Below are positions 17,851 through 27,332 of a stretch of 64,000 nucleotides of DNA, one piece after another. The stretch is from the NCBI RefSeq assembly GCF_001429245.1, contig NZ_LMJE01000007.1, positions 99,126 to 163,125 on the forward strand, written 5' to 3'. Within the stretch, counting starts at the first letter, position 1. Each line of letters begins with the position of its first letter. The notes beneath the pieces were generated by a model that had not been told where the DNA came from, did not search any database, and saw only the letters and a list, made by a program, of their open reading frames with translations. Origin of the DNA: Rhizobium sp. Root274 (GTDB lineage Bacteria > Pseudomonadota > Alphaproteobacteria > Rhizobiales > Rhizobiaceae). The position numbers and the translations under genes were made by a program.

Positions 17851-19082
17851 CCGACACCGTCCTCGACCGCTTTCTTCGCTATGTCGTCATCGACACTCAA
17901 TCCGACCCGACCTCCTCGGCGCAACCATCGACCGAAAAGCAGAAGGATCTCGGCCGCCGCCTCACGTCTGAACTCCTGGCGCTCGGCCTTTCCGACGCGC
18001 ATCTCGACGAACACGGCAATGTCTATGCGACCATTCCCGCCAACACGACGAAGGATGTGCCGGTCATCTGCTTCTGCTCCCATATGGACACCGCTCCTGA
18101 TTTCACCGGCACCAATGTCCGCCCTCAGATCCTGAGCAACTACCAGGGCGGCGATATCGCCCTTCCCGGAGACAGCGGCCAGGTGATCCGGGTCGAAGCG
18201 CATCCGCAACTGAAGGGCCAGATCGGCAATGACATTGTCACCACCGACGGAACAACGCTTCTCGGTGCCGATGACAAGGCCGGCATCGCCGAAATCATGA
18301 CCGCAGCAGCCCATCTGCTCGCCAGCCCGGACATCCGCCACGGCACGATTAAGATCCTCTTCACCACCGACGAGGAGATCGGTCGCGGCGCCGACAAGGT
18401 AAACCTGGAAAAGCTCGGCGCTCACTTCGCTTACACGCTCGATGGCTCCACCGTCGGCGAGATCGAGAATGAGACCTTCTCCGCCGATGGCGTCACGATC
18501 GACATCACGGGCGTTGCCATGCATCCGGGTTACGCCAAGGGCAAGATGGAGAACGCGATCAAGATCGCCAGCGACATCGTCGCCCGCCTGCCGCGCGACA
18601 TCGCACCGGAAACGACGGATGGTAGAGCAGGCTTCATCCATCCGGTCGATCTGTCCGGCAGCATGGAAAGTGCCCATCTGCAACTCATTATCCGCGACTT
18701 CGACGATCAAGGTCTGGCGGAAAAAGAAGCGCTGTTAAAGGCGATCGCCGAAGACGTCTTGTCCGGCTATCCCGGCTCGACCACAACCTTCACCGTCAAG
18801 CATCAGTACCGCAACATGAAGCAGGTGCTCGACCGCCACCCGGAGATCATGGACAATCTGGCCGAAGCCGTTCGCCGCGTGGGCCTGGAGCCAGTCCTGC
18901 ACAGCATCCGCGGCGGCACGGATGGTTCGCGCCTGTCCTTTATGGGGCTGCCCTGCCCCAACATCTATACCGGCGGCCATGCCTATCACTCGCCTCTCGA
19001 ATGGGTGAGCGTTCAGGACATGGAAAAGGCCGTGGAGACGATCGTGGCTCTGGTGCAGGTCTGGGAGGAACGGGCAGCGTAA
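17847..19082 (+). CDS. pepT: Peptidase T (tripeptidase)
   Basis: PepT is a cytoplasmic zinc enzyme that removes the N-terminal residue from tripeptides. The 411-residue size is standard. The M20 family metal sites are visible: His79 and Asp81 in SHMDTAP, Asp142 in GADDKAG, and Glu176/Glu177 in TTDEEIGRG, with a late His in GGHAYHSPLEW. The start ATG overlaps the stop of the D,D-carboxypeptidase gene, so the two are translationally coupled; a link between cell-wall turnover and peptide recycling is an inference. Confidence 0.96.
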   Translation: MTDTVLDRFLRYVVIDTQSDPTSSAQPSTEKQKDLGRRLTSELLALGLSDAHLDEHGNVYATIPANTTKDVPVICFCSHMDTAPDFTGTNVRPQILSNYQGGDIALPGDSGQVIRVEAHPQLKGQIGNDIVTTDGTTLLGADDKAGIAEIMTAAAHLLASPDIRHGTIKILFTTDEEIGRGADKVNLEKLGAHFAYTLDGSTVGEIENETFSADGVTIDITGVAMHPGYAKGKMENAIKIASDIVARLPRDIAPETTDGRAGFIHPVDLSGSMESAHLQLIIRDFDDQGLAEKEALLKAIAEDVLSGYPGSTTTFTVKHQYRNMKQVLDRHPEIMDNLAEAVRRVGLEPVLHSIRGGTDGSRLSFMGLPCPNIYTGGHAYHSPLEWVSVQDMEKAVETIVALVQVWEERAA

Positions 19083-19110
19083 GAAAGACGAGAACAGACT
19101 GCTGCCGAGT

Positions 19111-20643
19111 TTACTCGGCGGCTGACTGCGAAGGCGCCTCGGCATCCACCTGATTGGGATCCCCGGGCCGCGTCTCTGCTTCGAGATCCGGAAAGGCGAC
19201 GATGCGCTTGCCGGAGAAATCGGTGTGCACGACGACCAGGCCCTGCTCCTCAAAATAGCCGAGCAGGCGACGGGCACGCCGGGCGGAATGCGTGCCATAG
19301 GCGCGGGCAATGCGCATGTCGGACGGGCATTCCTCGTTTCGCAAGGCTGCCTTGGCCAAGAGCAGGAACACGCCCTGCAGATCATCGGAGACCCGCACGG
19401 ACAGCGACAAGGCCGTTTGCCAGCCTTCGCTCGCCGCCGTTTCCTCGTCGACGCCAGCGCGGGCGACCGCAACGCGTCGGCGGAACTCACCCATTGGCAT
19501 CGGCGGGCCGGAGACGCGGCGCATCCGGGCGCGCACCAGGAATTCCTGGTAGAGCACGCTGTCGGTCCGATAAGCGGCCTGAGGATCGGCCAGGATTTCT
19601 GCCAGCACGGCCGACAGCCGCTCCTCGCGTTCCTCCACCGACAGCTCCGCATGGCGGGACGGCATCGAAACGTCAGCGCTGACAGGTGCGTCGGAAGCCG
19701 GCGTAGAGCGGGACAGTTCAGCGAGAATGTCGGTCGTCGGACGCGGGGCCGGTGGCGCACGGCGCACGATTGGCCGGGTGAATTCTTCCGGATCCGGCGT
19801 GAAAATCAGGTCCTCGACATCCTGTGGCGCATCCGGCAGCGGCATCAGGAGCGGCGAGGAAGACCGCGCGGATGTCTCGACGGTGCCGATGACGATCGGC
19901 AACGGGCGGCGTGACAAAGCCGGCCCGAGAGCCACGAAATTGCCGCGCTGCAGGTCGCGGAACATTTCGGCCTGGCGTCGGTCCATGCCCAAAAGATCGG
20001 CGGCGCGCGCCATGTCGATGTCGAGAAAGGTACGGCCCATCAGGAAGTTGGACGCTTCGGCGGCGACGTTCTTGGCAAGCTTTGCGAGCCGCTGCGTGGC
20101 GATGACACCGGCAAGTCCGCGCTTGCGCCCACGGCACATCAGGTTCGTCATCGCACCGAGCGAGACTTTGCGCGCGTCTTCCGAAACGTCGCCGCCGACA
20201 GCAGGCGCAAACATCTGCGCTTCGTCGACGACAACGAGCACGGGATACCAGAATTCGCGATCGGCATCGAAGAGGCCGTTGAGGAAGGCGCCAGCCGCGC
20301 GCATCTGCTGCTCGACATCCAGTCCTTCGAGTGTGAGGACACAGGACACTCGATGGCGGCGAATACGGTCCGCAATGCCGATCAGTTCCGCCTCGGTCCG
20401 TTCGCCGTCGACGACAACATGGCCGTATTTATCCGACAGCGTGACGAAGTCGCCCTCTGGATCGATGATGACCTGCTGCACCCAGGGCGCAGACTGTTCG
20501 AGCAGGCGCCGCAACAGATGCGACTTGCCCGACCCCGAATTGCCCTGCACGAGCAGGCGCGTGGCGAGAAGCTCCTCGATATCGAGCTTGGCAGGCTGAC
20601 CGCCCTGCACCGTTCCCATATCGATCCCGACTTTCAACTGCAC
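19111..20643 (-). CDS. HerA/DUF87-like ATP-binding protein
   Basis: The 510-residue protein is a hexameric-type P-loop ATPase of the HerA/FtsK superfamily. Walker A is GNSGSGKS at 34-41, Walker B is VLVVVDEAQMF around 144-154, and the sensor region ATQRLAKLAKNV follows. The C-terminal 200 residues contain a Pro-rich linker and a helical region without a recognised domain. HerA proteins move along DNA, usually with a nuclease such as NurA, but no nuclease or other DNA-end gene is adjacent, so the partner is unknown. It converges with pepT. Confidence 0.85.
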   Translation of the reverse strand: MQLKVGIDMGTVQGGQPAKLDIEELLATRLLVQGNSGSGKSHLLRRLLEQSAPWVQQVIIDPEGDFVTLSDKYGHVVVDGERTEAELIGIADRIRRHRVSCVLTLEGLDVEQQMRAAGAFLNGLFDADREFWYPVLVVVDEAQMFAPAVGGDVSEDARKVSLGAMTNLMCRGRKRGLAGVIATQRLAKLAKNVAAEASNFLMGRTFLDIDMARAADLLGMDRRQAEMFRDLQRGNFVALGPALSRRPLPIVIGTVETSARSSSPLLMPLPDAPQDVEDLIFTPDPEEFTRPIVRRAPPAPRPTTDILAELSRSTPASDAPVSADVSMPSRHAELSVEEREERLSAVLAEILADPQAAYRTDSVLYQEFLVRARMRRVSGPPMPMGEFRRRVAVARAGVDEETAASEGWQTALSLSVRVSDDLQGVFLLLAKAALRNEECPSDMRIARAYGTHSARRARRLLGYFEEQGLVVVHTDFSGKRIVAFPDLEAETRPGDPNQVDAEAPSQSAAE

Positions 20644-20904
20644 AGACTCCTGAATGCTTGGAATGCCCTGACTGCATTGACCAGACGTCTCTAACAGACT
20701 TGCACCCGCACGTCCGAACGCGCTGCGCGAAACCCACAGGCAATACGGCGGCGGTTGCCGAAAATCGGCACGTCCGCAGACGATCTGTATGACGATTCGC
20801 TGGTGTTTTCTGTCTAGCAGTCATTGCTGGTCATCACCAAGACGATGCGCGGCAACAGACCCATGGCAATCCGGCCCCCCGATGTGGGAGCCGGATTGCA
20901 AGGA

Positions 20905-21141
20905 TCAGACACGGAGATCCCAAAGCGACAGTCGCGAAGGCAGGCGCCGGTCTCCATCGACCGGCAGACCGATGTCTTCCCGCATGCGGTCCGAGAGACC
21001 CAAGGCCAGGTTCCGGCGTTGCTGCTGACGCCAGGCAGCCGAGAGAACGGCAAGTGCAATGCGCCAGGCCCCGAACCGCTCGACCAGATCCTGTATTTTG
21101 TCTTTGAGGGAAATCTCAACCAGTGATTGTTCATCGCGCAT
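20905..21141 (-). CDS. DUF1127 small protein
   Basis: The predicted 78-residue protein carries the DUF1127 signature near the C-terminus (LALGLSDRMREDIGLP) after a helical segment. A GGAG ribosome site lies five bases before the ATG at 21141. In Brucella and Agrobacterium relatives, genes for such proteins are controlled by the LysR-type regulator VtlR; palindromes of a LysR-like form lie about 320-360 bp upstream. A 30-codon ORF is encoded between them on the same strand. The molecular role is not known. Confidence 0.85.
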   Translation of the reverse strand: MRDEQSLVEISLKDKIQDLVERFGAWRIALAVLSAAWRQQQRRNLALGLSDRMREDIGLPVDGDRRLPSRLSLWDLRV

Positions 21142-21295
21142 GATTGCTCCGCCCCGGAACGCGCCAGCGACCGGGTCCTTTCGGTGATGAAAAGCGACGC
21201 GGATCGAACCTGAAGACACGACAAGGCGTGCGAGAGGCCATTCACGTCAGAAGGATGAAATGCCTAAAAAGGCCGGAAACTGACCGAAGAGACGA

Positions 21296-21388
21296 TCAGC
21301 GGGTGGTTCGCACGCAGCCGAGGGAAGCTGGATTATATGCGAACACCGATCCGCCAGAAAGGCGCATGTACGTCGAAGTATGAGTCAT
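21296..21388 (-). CDS. Candidate 30-residue protein with a consensus ribosome site
   Basis: The ORF begins MTHTSTYMRLSGG and ends with VRTTR. It is preceded by AGGAGG seven bases before the ATG, the best Shine-Dalgarno sequence I noticed in the window, which is why I report so short an ORF. It lies on the same strand as, and 155 bp before, the DUF1127 gene and may share its transcript. It could be a leader peptide or a small functional protein. No family is recognised, and codon content is too little to prove coding. Confidence 0.4.
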   Translation of the reverse strand: MTHTSTYMRLSGGSVFAYNPASLGCVRTTR

Positions 21389-21457
21389 CTGTCGCCTCCT
21401 GTTGCTTGAGTTGCGGATGAAGGGAACATGCCATGCAGAATCACGGTCTGCAACCCC

Positions 21458-21472
21458 GCAATTCGAGATTGC
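21458..21472. promoter_or_regulatory. Inverted repeat GCAAT-N5-ATTGC, LysR-like
   Basis: Perfect 5-bp arms with a 5-bp spacer lie 70 bp before the 30-codon ORF. The form fits the T-N11-A type of LysR-regulator sites. Together with the palindrome at 21490-21505 it suggests a regulated promoter for the minus-strand genes. Confidence 0.45.
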
Positions 21473-21489
21473 AAAACTTCGATGCCTCC

Positions 21490-21505
21490 GTTGCATAGAT
21501 GCAAC
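21490..21505. promoter_or_regulatory. Palindrome GTTGCAT-AG-ATGCAAC, LysR-like
   Basis: Perfect 7-bp arms around a 2-bp spacer. TTGCAT...ATGCAA matches LysR-type sites. Centre-to-centre distance to the repeat at 21458-21472 is about 32 bp, roughly three helical turns, so both could be bound on the same DNA face. Confidence 0.5.
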
Positions 21506-21556
21506 ATAGTGTCGCAGGGGAAGGAAGACCGAGGGAGAATTAGGCGGCGCTAGCGC

Positions 21557-22849
21557 CTAGTCCTGATGGCGCGAGACCAGCAGCTTGTCGATTCGCCTAC
21601 CATCAAGGTCTACGACTTCAAACCGCCAGCCACCCTTGACGAAGCTTTCGCCAAGCTCGGGAATCCGCTTCATCTCGTCGAGCACGAAACCGGCGACGGT
21701 GGTGTAGTCCAGATCAGGATCGACAGGAACGCGGATGACCTCGACGAATTCATCGATCGGTGTCCAGCCGGCAACCAGGTAGGATCCGTCCTCGCGCTGG
21801 AACATCGCCTGTTCCTCACCCTCGTCCTGCTGGAAGGCGCCGGTGATTGCCTCCAGGATATCGCCGGACGTGACGATCCCTTCGAAGTGCCCGTATTCGT
21901 CATAGACAAGCACCATATGCAGCGGCGTCCGACGCAGCGCCTCGATGATGTCGGTCGCCTTGGACAGGTCCGAGACCACGGGCACATCCGTGACCAGGCT
22001 TGCGAGGTCGCTGGCGCTTCCCATGGCGAGCCGCTCGTAAAGCGTCTTGGCCAGCAGCACGCCGATGATTTCGTCGGAATCGCCCCGGCGCACGGGGATG
22101 CGCGAGTGCGGGCTGTCACGCAGCACCTCGCGCACCTCGTCGATCGTATCCTCGACATCGAGAATGAGGACGTCGCGGCGCGGCGTCATCAACCCGCGTG
22201 CCGTCCGATCGGCAAGGCGCATGACACCCGACAGCATCGCCGATTCTCCCGCCTCGATCACACCCGCGCTATGGGCCTCGGCCAGCACCGAGCGGATTTC
22301 CTCATCGGTCACCTTGCCGCCGCCATCACCGCTCTGCCCAAGCAGAGACAGGACCAGCTTTCCCGAACCGTCGAGCAGCCAGACCAGCGGAGCCGCGACC
22401 TTGGACAGTATAGACATGGCTGGCGCCATACGGGCGGCGACGCCCTCGGCATTGCGCAGCGCCACCTGTTTGGGCACGAGTTCACCGACGATCAGCGAGA
22501 GATAGGTGATCAGCACGACCACGGAACCGACGCCCAGCGCGTCCGCTACCGTTTCAGACAGACCCTGCGCGATAAGCCATGATGATAGCCGCGCGCCAAG
22601 TGTGGCGCCGGAAAATGCACCGGACAGCACACCGACCAAGGTGATGCCGATCTGCACGGTGGACAGGAAGCGACCGGGATCGGAAGCGAGGCGAAGAGCG
22701 ATCTGTGCCCCGCGGCTGCCCTGCTCTGCCAGAATCTTCAAGCGTGCCGGGCGGGCGGAAACGACGGCCAGTTCCGACATGGCGAGGATACCGTTCAGCA
22801 CGGTCAGGAAAAGGACGATTGAAATTTCGATAAACAAAACGCTGAGCAA
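21557..22849 (-). CDS. CNNM/HlyC-CorC family membrane protein with CBS pair
   Basis: The 430-residue inner-membrane protein has a DUF21/CNNM domain (about 1-190, three to four hydrophobic segments, STVQIGITLVGVLSGAFSG), two CBS domains (about 205-330, RGLMTPRRDVLILD and VYDEYGHFEGIVTSGDILEAITG) and a CorC_HlyC domain (about 345-425). Family members are linked to magnesium or cobalt efflux and are often labelled hemolysins without proof. The start is TTG behind GAGGAG; a second TTG four codons in is possible. A role in divalent-cation homeostasis is likely. Confidence 0.9.
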   Translation of the reverse strand: MLSVLFIEISIVLFLTVLNGILAMSELAVVSARPARLKILAEQGSRGAQIALRLASDPGRFLSTVQIGITLVGVLSGAFSGATLGARLSSWLIAQGLSETVADALGVGSVVVLITYLSLIVGELVPKQVALRNAEGVAARMAPAMSILSKVAAPLVWLLDGSGKLVLSLLGQSGDGGGKVTDEEIRSVLAEAHSAGVIEAGESAMLSGVMRLADRTARGLMTPRRDVLILDVEDTIDEVREVLRDSPHSRIPVRRGDSDEIIGVLLAKTLYERLAMGSASDLASLVTDVPVVSDLSKATDIIEALRRTPLHMVLVYDEYGHFEGIVTSGDILEAITGAFQQDEGEEQAMFQREDGSYLVAGWTPIDEFVEVIRVPVDPDLDYTTVAGFVLDEMKRIPELGESFVKGGWRFEVVDLDGRRIDKLLVSRHQD

Positions 22850-22951
22850 GGCTCCTCTACACCGACACGACCGCCGGCCAATGGTCTCCCGTACCTAGCA
22901 CGCCACGCCACGCCGACAAAGCCGAAAGCCTCGAAAACCGGGATGAGGCGT

Positions 22952-23800
22952 TCAGGCCCACGCCATAACAGGCTCTTCGGCGACGGCAAGCCCCATGCCC
23001 TGCATCAGCCGGCGGGTGGAGAAATCCTGGCGGCCGGAGGTGAAGACCGCAAAGTCGAACCCCTCGGGATGCTCCGCCCCCTCGACCAGCGGTACGAGCC
23101 GGCGTGCCTGACGGGCAATGGCTTCCGCCGGATCGAGCCAGTCCACCGGCCAGGGTGCCAGCCGTCGAAAGACATTGGCGAGGAAGGGGTAATGCGTACA
23201 GGCAAGCACGACGATATCGGTGCGCGCCTCGTCCTTCTCGACAAAGCAGGGCGCGATTTCAGCCAGTACGGCCGCATCGTCCATCGCTTCGCCCCGGATA
23301 TAGGCCTCTGCCATGCGCGCGAGGTTTTCCGACCCGACAAGACGCACATGGCATTGCGAGGCAAAGGACTGGATGAGATCTCGGGTATAGGCGCGCTTGA
23401 CGGTCCCCGGTGTCGCCAGCACCGAGACGAGCCCCGAGCGCGTACGCTCGGCGGCAGGTTTGATGGCTGGAACCGTCCCGATGAACCGCATCGCGGGAAA
23501 GGCTTCGCGCAGTTCAGCACCCGCCAGCGTGAAGGCGGTGTTGCAGGCGACGATCACCGCTTCCGGATCATAACGTTTAAGAAGACCGTCAAAGAGCGCG
23601 ATGATCCGCGCCTTGAGCGGCCCCTCTTCCCAACCGCCATAGGGAAAGCCGGCATCGTCGGCCACATAGATGAAGCCGCGCTCAGGCATCAGCAGCCGCG
23701 CCTCGCGCAGCACGGTGAGGCCGCCAATGCCCGAATCGAAAACCAGAATGGGCTTCAGATCATTCGCCGCTGGCATCGCCATCTGTGTTTGTGTCCTCAT
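22952..23800 (-). CDS. murI: Glutamate racemase
   Basis: MurI makes D-glutamate for peptidoglycan in the cytoplasm. The 282-residue protein has the two catalytic-cysteine blocks VACNTA and LACTHYPF, plus [11 protein letters not shown] near the N-terminus. The start at 23800 overlaps the upstream RNA methyltransferase gene by 41 bp; the ATG at 23782, behind GAGGA, is a good alternative. The two genes form an overlapping unit. Confidence 0.95.
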   Translation of the reverse strand: MRTQTQMAMPAANDLKPILVFDSGIGGLTVLREARLLMPERGFIYVADDAGFPYGGWEEGPLKARIIALFDGLLKRYDPEAVIVACNTAFTLAGAELREAFPAMRFIGTVPAIKPAAERTRSGLVSVLATPGTVKRAYTRDLIQSFASQCHVRLVGSENLARMAEAYIRGEAMDDAAVLAEIAPCFVEKDEARTDIVVLACTHYPFLANVFRRLAPWPVDWLDPAEAIARQARRLVPLVEGAEHPEGFDFAVFTSGRQDFSTRRLMQGMGLAVAEEPVMAWA

Positions 23801-24596
23801 CGCCGCGCACAGGAACCGCCGGAGCTCGCTGACCTCGCCGGGAGAAACGGTCGAGAGACGAAATCACGCCTCGCACCACATGGATCTCCGGCGTGGTGAA
23901 AGCACGCCGGCTGAGCACCGCCCTCAGATTCTCCACCATCCTGGCTTTTTTATGCGGTGGGTGAAAATAACCACGCGCATCGAGCGCCTCCTCGACGTGA
24001 TCGAACAGGCCGACCAGCTCGTCCTTGGTCGCCATCGGTTGCTCGGGCGCATCGAAAGGCACGGCATGCACATCGTTCAAGCTGGACTTCATCCACTCGT
24101 AGGACATCAACAGCACCGCCTGTGCAATATTGAGCGAGGCGAAGGCAGGATTGACCGGGAAGGTGACGATTTCGTCGGCGAGCGCGACATCCTCGTTCGA
24201 AAGGCCGGATTTCTCGCGGCCGAACAGGATGCCGGTCTTTTCCCCGGCCTTGAATTTGTGGCGCAGGGTTTCGGCAGCCGTCACGGGGGAGCGCACCGGC
24301 TTGAAGCCGTCGCGGGACCGCGCGGTGGTCGCGTAGACGAAATTCAGGTCGGCGATCGCCTCTTCGAGGGTGTCGTAGACGACGGCCCCGTCGATGACGT
24401 GATCGGCCTTTGAAGCGGCAGCACGCGCCTTGTCAGACGGCCAGCCGTCGCGCGGCTTGACGAGACGCAGTTCGACCAGGCCGAAATTCGCCATCGCGCG
24501 CGCCACCCTGCCGATGTTTTCGCCGAGTTGCGGCTCCACCAGAATGATCGCCGGCCCTTCGGCCAGCATAATGCGCTCGCTGTTCGTTCCCGCCAT
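23760..24596 (-). CDS. trmJ: SpoU-type RNA methyltransferase, TrmJ-like
   Basis: The 278-residue protein has a SPOUT fold: [43 protein letters not shown] and [23 protein letters not shown] are the three family blocks forming the SAM-binding knot. TrmJ methylates the ribose of residue 32 in tRNA. The C-terminal [20 protein letters not shown] block is typical of TrmJ rather than TrmL. ATG at 24596 follows an AAGGGCGG site. Its 3' end overlaps murI. Interestingly, ttcA in this window also acts on tRNA position 32. Confidence 0.88.
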   Translation of the reverse strand: MAGTNSERIMLAEGPAIILVEPQLGENIGRVARAMANFGLVELRLVKPRDGWPSDKARAAASKADHVIDGAVVYDTLEEAIADLNFVYATTARSRDGFKPVRSPVTAAETLRHKFKAGEKTGILFGREKSGLSNEDVALADEIVTFPVNPAFASLNIAQAVLLMSYEWMKSSLNDVHAVPFDAPEQPMATKDELVGLFDHVEEALDARGYFHPPHKKARMVENLRAVLSRRAFTTPEIHVVRGVISSLDRFSRRGQRAPAVPVRGDEDTNTDGDASGE

Positions 24597-24663
24597 GATC
24601 CGCCCTTCTTGAAACAATCCGGGCTCCCATTCGCACAAATTGACGGCGCCTGAAAGGGGCCGG

Positions 24664-25239
24664 TTACTGCTTCGGCCAGGATCCCGTCACGAGAAAGTCG
24701 AGATAGGCATGGGTCAGCGCCGCGTATTCGGCTTTCACCGACGTGTCGAGCTTGTCGGCGCCATAGTCGTGGTTCCAGAAGTTGTCGATGACATAGCGGC
24801 CGTTCTGCTCGATCACATGAAAGATGGTCATCGGCTCCTTCAGGTTCGGCGGATTGCCGAAACAGGAACTGGCGTCGAAATAGACGGCGACAGGCGTGAC
24901 CGCGCCGATGGCCGGGCGGGTCTCAAAGCGAACATCCTTGAGCGGGCAGGAATCCTGACCTCCGATTACCACGTCATAACCCGTCATATAGCCCTGGCCG
25001 TCCTGGAGCTCGTCCACCTTCTGTGCAAGCCGGTAAACCTCGACGAAGCTTGCGCTGTAGATCGATCCGAGAAGGTTCTCGTCGAAATAATCCTGGGCGT
25101 CCACGGCGGGCTGCCCCTCGCCTTGCCACCCGGCAACCGCCATCACGGTCCTGACCGGATCAACGGGGTCCGCGGAGAAGGCGGGCGGGGCCAGAAGCAC
25201 TGATGCAAGGGTTACGATAAGCGGGAAGAACTTTGTCAT
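24664..25239 (-). CDS. Exported protein of unknown function, tandem copy 1
   Basis: The 191-residue protein has a signal peptide (MTKFFPLIVTLASVLLAPPAFSA) and so is periplasmic. The core resembles the gene just upstream (25248-25796): both have GQDxCPxK, an acidic strand, a conserved SC pair, and FHV followed by a Gly and VIDN/VIDD. The layout resembles DUF3828-type NTF2-like proteins, which is a tentative reading. It starts eight bases after the upstream stop. Two Cys in the shared positions could form a disulfide. Confidence 0.7.
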   Translation of the reverse strand: MTKFFPLIVTLASVLLAPPAFSADPVDPVRTVMAVAGWQGEGQPAVDAQDYFDENLLGSIYSASFVEVYRLAQKVDELQDGQGYMTGYDVVIGGQDSCPLKDVRFETRPAIGAVTPVAVYFDASSCFGNPPNLKEPMTIFHVIEQNGRYVIDNFWNHDYGADKLDTSVKAEYAALTHAYLDFLVTGSWPKQ

Positions 25240-25247
25240 GGCCGACC

Positions 25248-25796
25248 TCACTCGCCGCCCTGCGCCTTCAGGTCCTGCTTGATCGAATTGCCGGAATTGC
25301 CGTCCACCACCGGATAGATGTCATCAATGACGGCATGACCCTTCTCGGTGACGACGTGGAAGATCAGTACGGTGTCGGGTGCGTCGGTCGTTTCCGAATA
25401 ACAGCTGCGGTTGTTGAACAGCGCGGTGACCTGACCGTCCCCATCGTCTTCGATGCGGATGTTCTTGAAGGGGCAACCGTCCTGACCCTGAGCGATCGGA
25501 TCATAGTCGAAGGGAAAGCCGGTCGTCTCTCCTTCCGGCAGGTCGAAGGGCGGGTTTTTCGAGGCCGCGTGGAAAGCAGCAGCAAAATCCGCGCTGAAAA
25601 CGCGCTTAAGGCGCTCCTCGCTGAAGACCTTCTCTTCGCTGCCACTCGATCCTTCTTCCCAGTTGCGCGCCGTCGCCTCGACGATTTCCCGCACCGGCGC
25701 GGTGAGATCGGCCGCAAGCGCGCAAGTGCCCGGTGCCATCGTCGAAAGCAAGACCAGACCGGCCCTCAGCATCTTCATGGAAATCCCTTTCATCAT
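25248..25796 (-). CDS. Exported protein of unknown function, tandem copy 2
   Basis: The 182-residue protein has a signal peptide ending near TCALAA and the same core blocks as the next gene (GQDGCPFKNIRIED, SCYSETTDAP, LIFHVVTEKGHAVIDD). The two are therefore a diverged tandem duplication in one transcript. Several Met codons could start it; 25796 is the most upstream that keeps a sensible signal peptide, and 25778 is also possible. Role unknown. Confidence 0.7.
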   Translation of the reverse strand: MMKGISMKMLRAGLVLLSTMAPGTCALAADLTAPVREIVEATARNWEEGSSGSEEKVFSEERLKRVFSADFAAAFHAASKNPPFDLPEGETTGFPFDYDPIAQGQDGCPFKNIRIEDDGDGQVTALFNNRSCYSETTDAPDTVLIFHVVTEKGHAVIDDIYPVVDGNSGNSIKQDLKAQGGE

Positions 25797-25972
25797 ATTT
25801 TCCTGTCCAGCTTTGCTGCGAAACGGAGACCAAGGCTCGAAGCGCCGCACAGGCATTGCGTCTAGTCCTAGCGCAAGTCAGCGTCCACGACCGCGTCCAA
25901 GTTTGGGAGAATTCCGGCTTTCTAAGCCCAAAGTCGCGGGCGCAGAATCTGCCCTAAAACCCCCGGGACTGT

Positions 25973-26000
25973 TTGCCTTCAGATGAGAGAATGTTATAGG
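25973..26000 (+). promoter_or_regulatory. Candidate icd promoter
   Basis: TTGCCT at 25973-25978 and TATAGG at 25995-26000 are spaced 16 bp, giving a leader of about 55 bases before icd. The -35 box is only a partial match. Confidence 0.4.
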
Positions 26001-26063
26001 CAGCCATTGGCGCAGCGCCCCTCCCCTTGGCCTGCGCGTCAGGCAAAACCCGTGAGGATATTC

Positions 26064-27278
26064 ATGACCAAGATCAAGGTAGCCAACCCGGTCGTCGATC
26101 TCGATGGCGACGAGATGACCCGCATCATCTGGCAGTTCATCAAGGAAAAGCTGATCCTGCCCTATCTCGATCTCGACATCGAATATTACGACCTTTCGGT
26201 CGAGAACCGCGACGCCACCAACGACCAGGTAACCGTCGACGCCGCCCACGCCATCAAGAAGCACGGCGTTGGCATCAAATGCGCAACGATCACCCCGGAC
26301 GAAGCCCGCGTGAAGGAATTCAACCTCAAGGAAATGTGGAAGAGCCCGAACGGCACCATCCGCAACATCCTCGGCGGCGTCATCTTCCGCGAGCCGATCA
26401 TCTGCAAGAACGTGCCGCGCCTCGTTCCCGGCTGGACCAAGCCGATCGTTGTCGGCCGTCACGCCTTCGGCGACCAGTACAAGGCGACCGACTTCAAATT
26501 CCCCGGCAAGGGCAAGCTGACCATCAAGTTCGTCGGCGAAGACGGCGAAGTGATCGAGAAGGAAGTCTATAACGCACCGGGCGCAGGCGTAGCACTTGCC
26601 ATGTACAACCTCGACGAATCGATCCGCGAATTCGCCCGCGCTTCGATGATGTACGGCCTGATGCGCAAGTGGCCGGTCTACCTGTCGACGAAGAACACCA
26701 TCCTCAAGGCCTATGACGGCCGCTTCAAGGACATCTTCGAAGAAGTCTACCAGAACGAATTCAAGGCGAAGTTCGACGAAGTCGGCATCGTCTACGAACA
26801 CCGCCTGATCGACGACATGGTCGCTTCCGCTCTTAAGTGGTCCGGCGGTTATGTCTGGGCCTGCAAGAACTACGATGGCGACGTCCAGTCCGACACCGTT
26901 GCGCAAGGCTTCGGTTCGCTCGGCCTGATGACTTCGGTTCTCCTGTCGCCCGATGGCCGTACGGTCGAAGCCGAAGCGGCGCACGGCACGGTCACGCGTC
27001 ACTATCGCCAGCACCAGAAGGGTCAGGAAACCTCGACCAACTCGATCGCTTCGATCTTTGCCTGGACGCGTGGCCTCGCCCACCGCGCCAAGCTCGATGA
27101 CAATGCGGAACTCGCGCGTTTCGCAACGACGCTGGAAAAGGTCTGCATCGACACCGTTGAAGCCGGTTACATGACCAAGGACCTCGCACTCCTTATCGGT
27201 CCGGACCAGCCGTGGCTCTCTACCACCGCCTTCCTCGACAAGGTGGACGAAAACCTGAAGAAGGCCATGGCCGCCTGA
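26064..27278 (+). CDS. icd: NADP-dependent isocitrate dehydrogenase
   Basis: This TCA-cycle enzyme oxidises isocitrate to 2-oxoglutarate. The 404-residue protein belongs to the eukaryote-like homodimeric subfamily typical of Rhizobiaceae: [23 protein letters not shown] at the start, [11 protein letters not shown], the substrate-binding SPNGTIRN block and the [13 protein letters not shown] nucleotide-binding region. A GAGGA site precedes ATG 26064; the longer in-frame start lacks support. It has its own promoter-like sequence and ends with a strong terminator. Confidence 0.98.
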   Translation: MTKIKVANPVVDLDGDEMTRIIWQFIKEKLILPYLDLDIEYYDLSVENRDATNDQVTVDAAHAIKKHGVGIKCATITPDEARVKEFNLKEMWKSPNGTIRNILGGVIFREPIICKNVPRLVPGWTKPIVVGRHAFGDQYKATDFKFPGKGKLTIKFVGEDGEVIEKEVYNAPGAGVALAMYNLDESIREFARASMMYGLMRKWPVYLSTKNTILKAYDGRFKDIFEEVYQNEFKAKFDEVGIVYEHRLIDDMVASALKWSGGYVWACKNYDGDVQSDTVAQGFGSLGLMTSVLLSPDGRTVEAEAAHGTVTRHYRQHQKGQETSTNSIASIFAWTRGLAHRAKLDDNAELARFATTLEKVCIDTVEAGYMTKDLALLIGPDQPWLSTTAFLDKVDENLKKAMAA

Positions 27279-27306
27279 TCGGCGATCAGCCCTGTCTTAT
27301 AAGAAA

Positions 27307-27332
27307 CCCGGCCAGCAATGGCCGGGTTTTTT
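27307..27332. terminator. icd terminator, bidirectional
   Basis: An 8-bp perfect stem (CCCGGCCA/TGGCCGGG) with GCAA loop and six Ts lies 28 bp after icd. The A run on the other side lets it also serve the convergent membrane-protein gene that ends at 27332. Confidence 0.9.

Noticed and set aside
19105..19120. Hairpin GCCGAG/CTCGGC at the HerA-like gene stop codon
   Set aside because: Only six base pairs with no T tract; it overlaps the coding end and is too weak to call a terminator.
19111..20643. HerA-like ATPase as part of an antiviral system
   Set aside because: HerA proteins occur in defence islands with nucleases or SIR2 partners, but neighbours here are housekeeping genes and no partner is present.
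25878..27083. A 401-codon minus-strand reading frame opposite icd
   Set aside because: The plus-strand icd is complete; the shadow has no family features.
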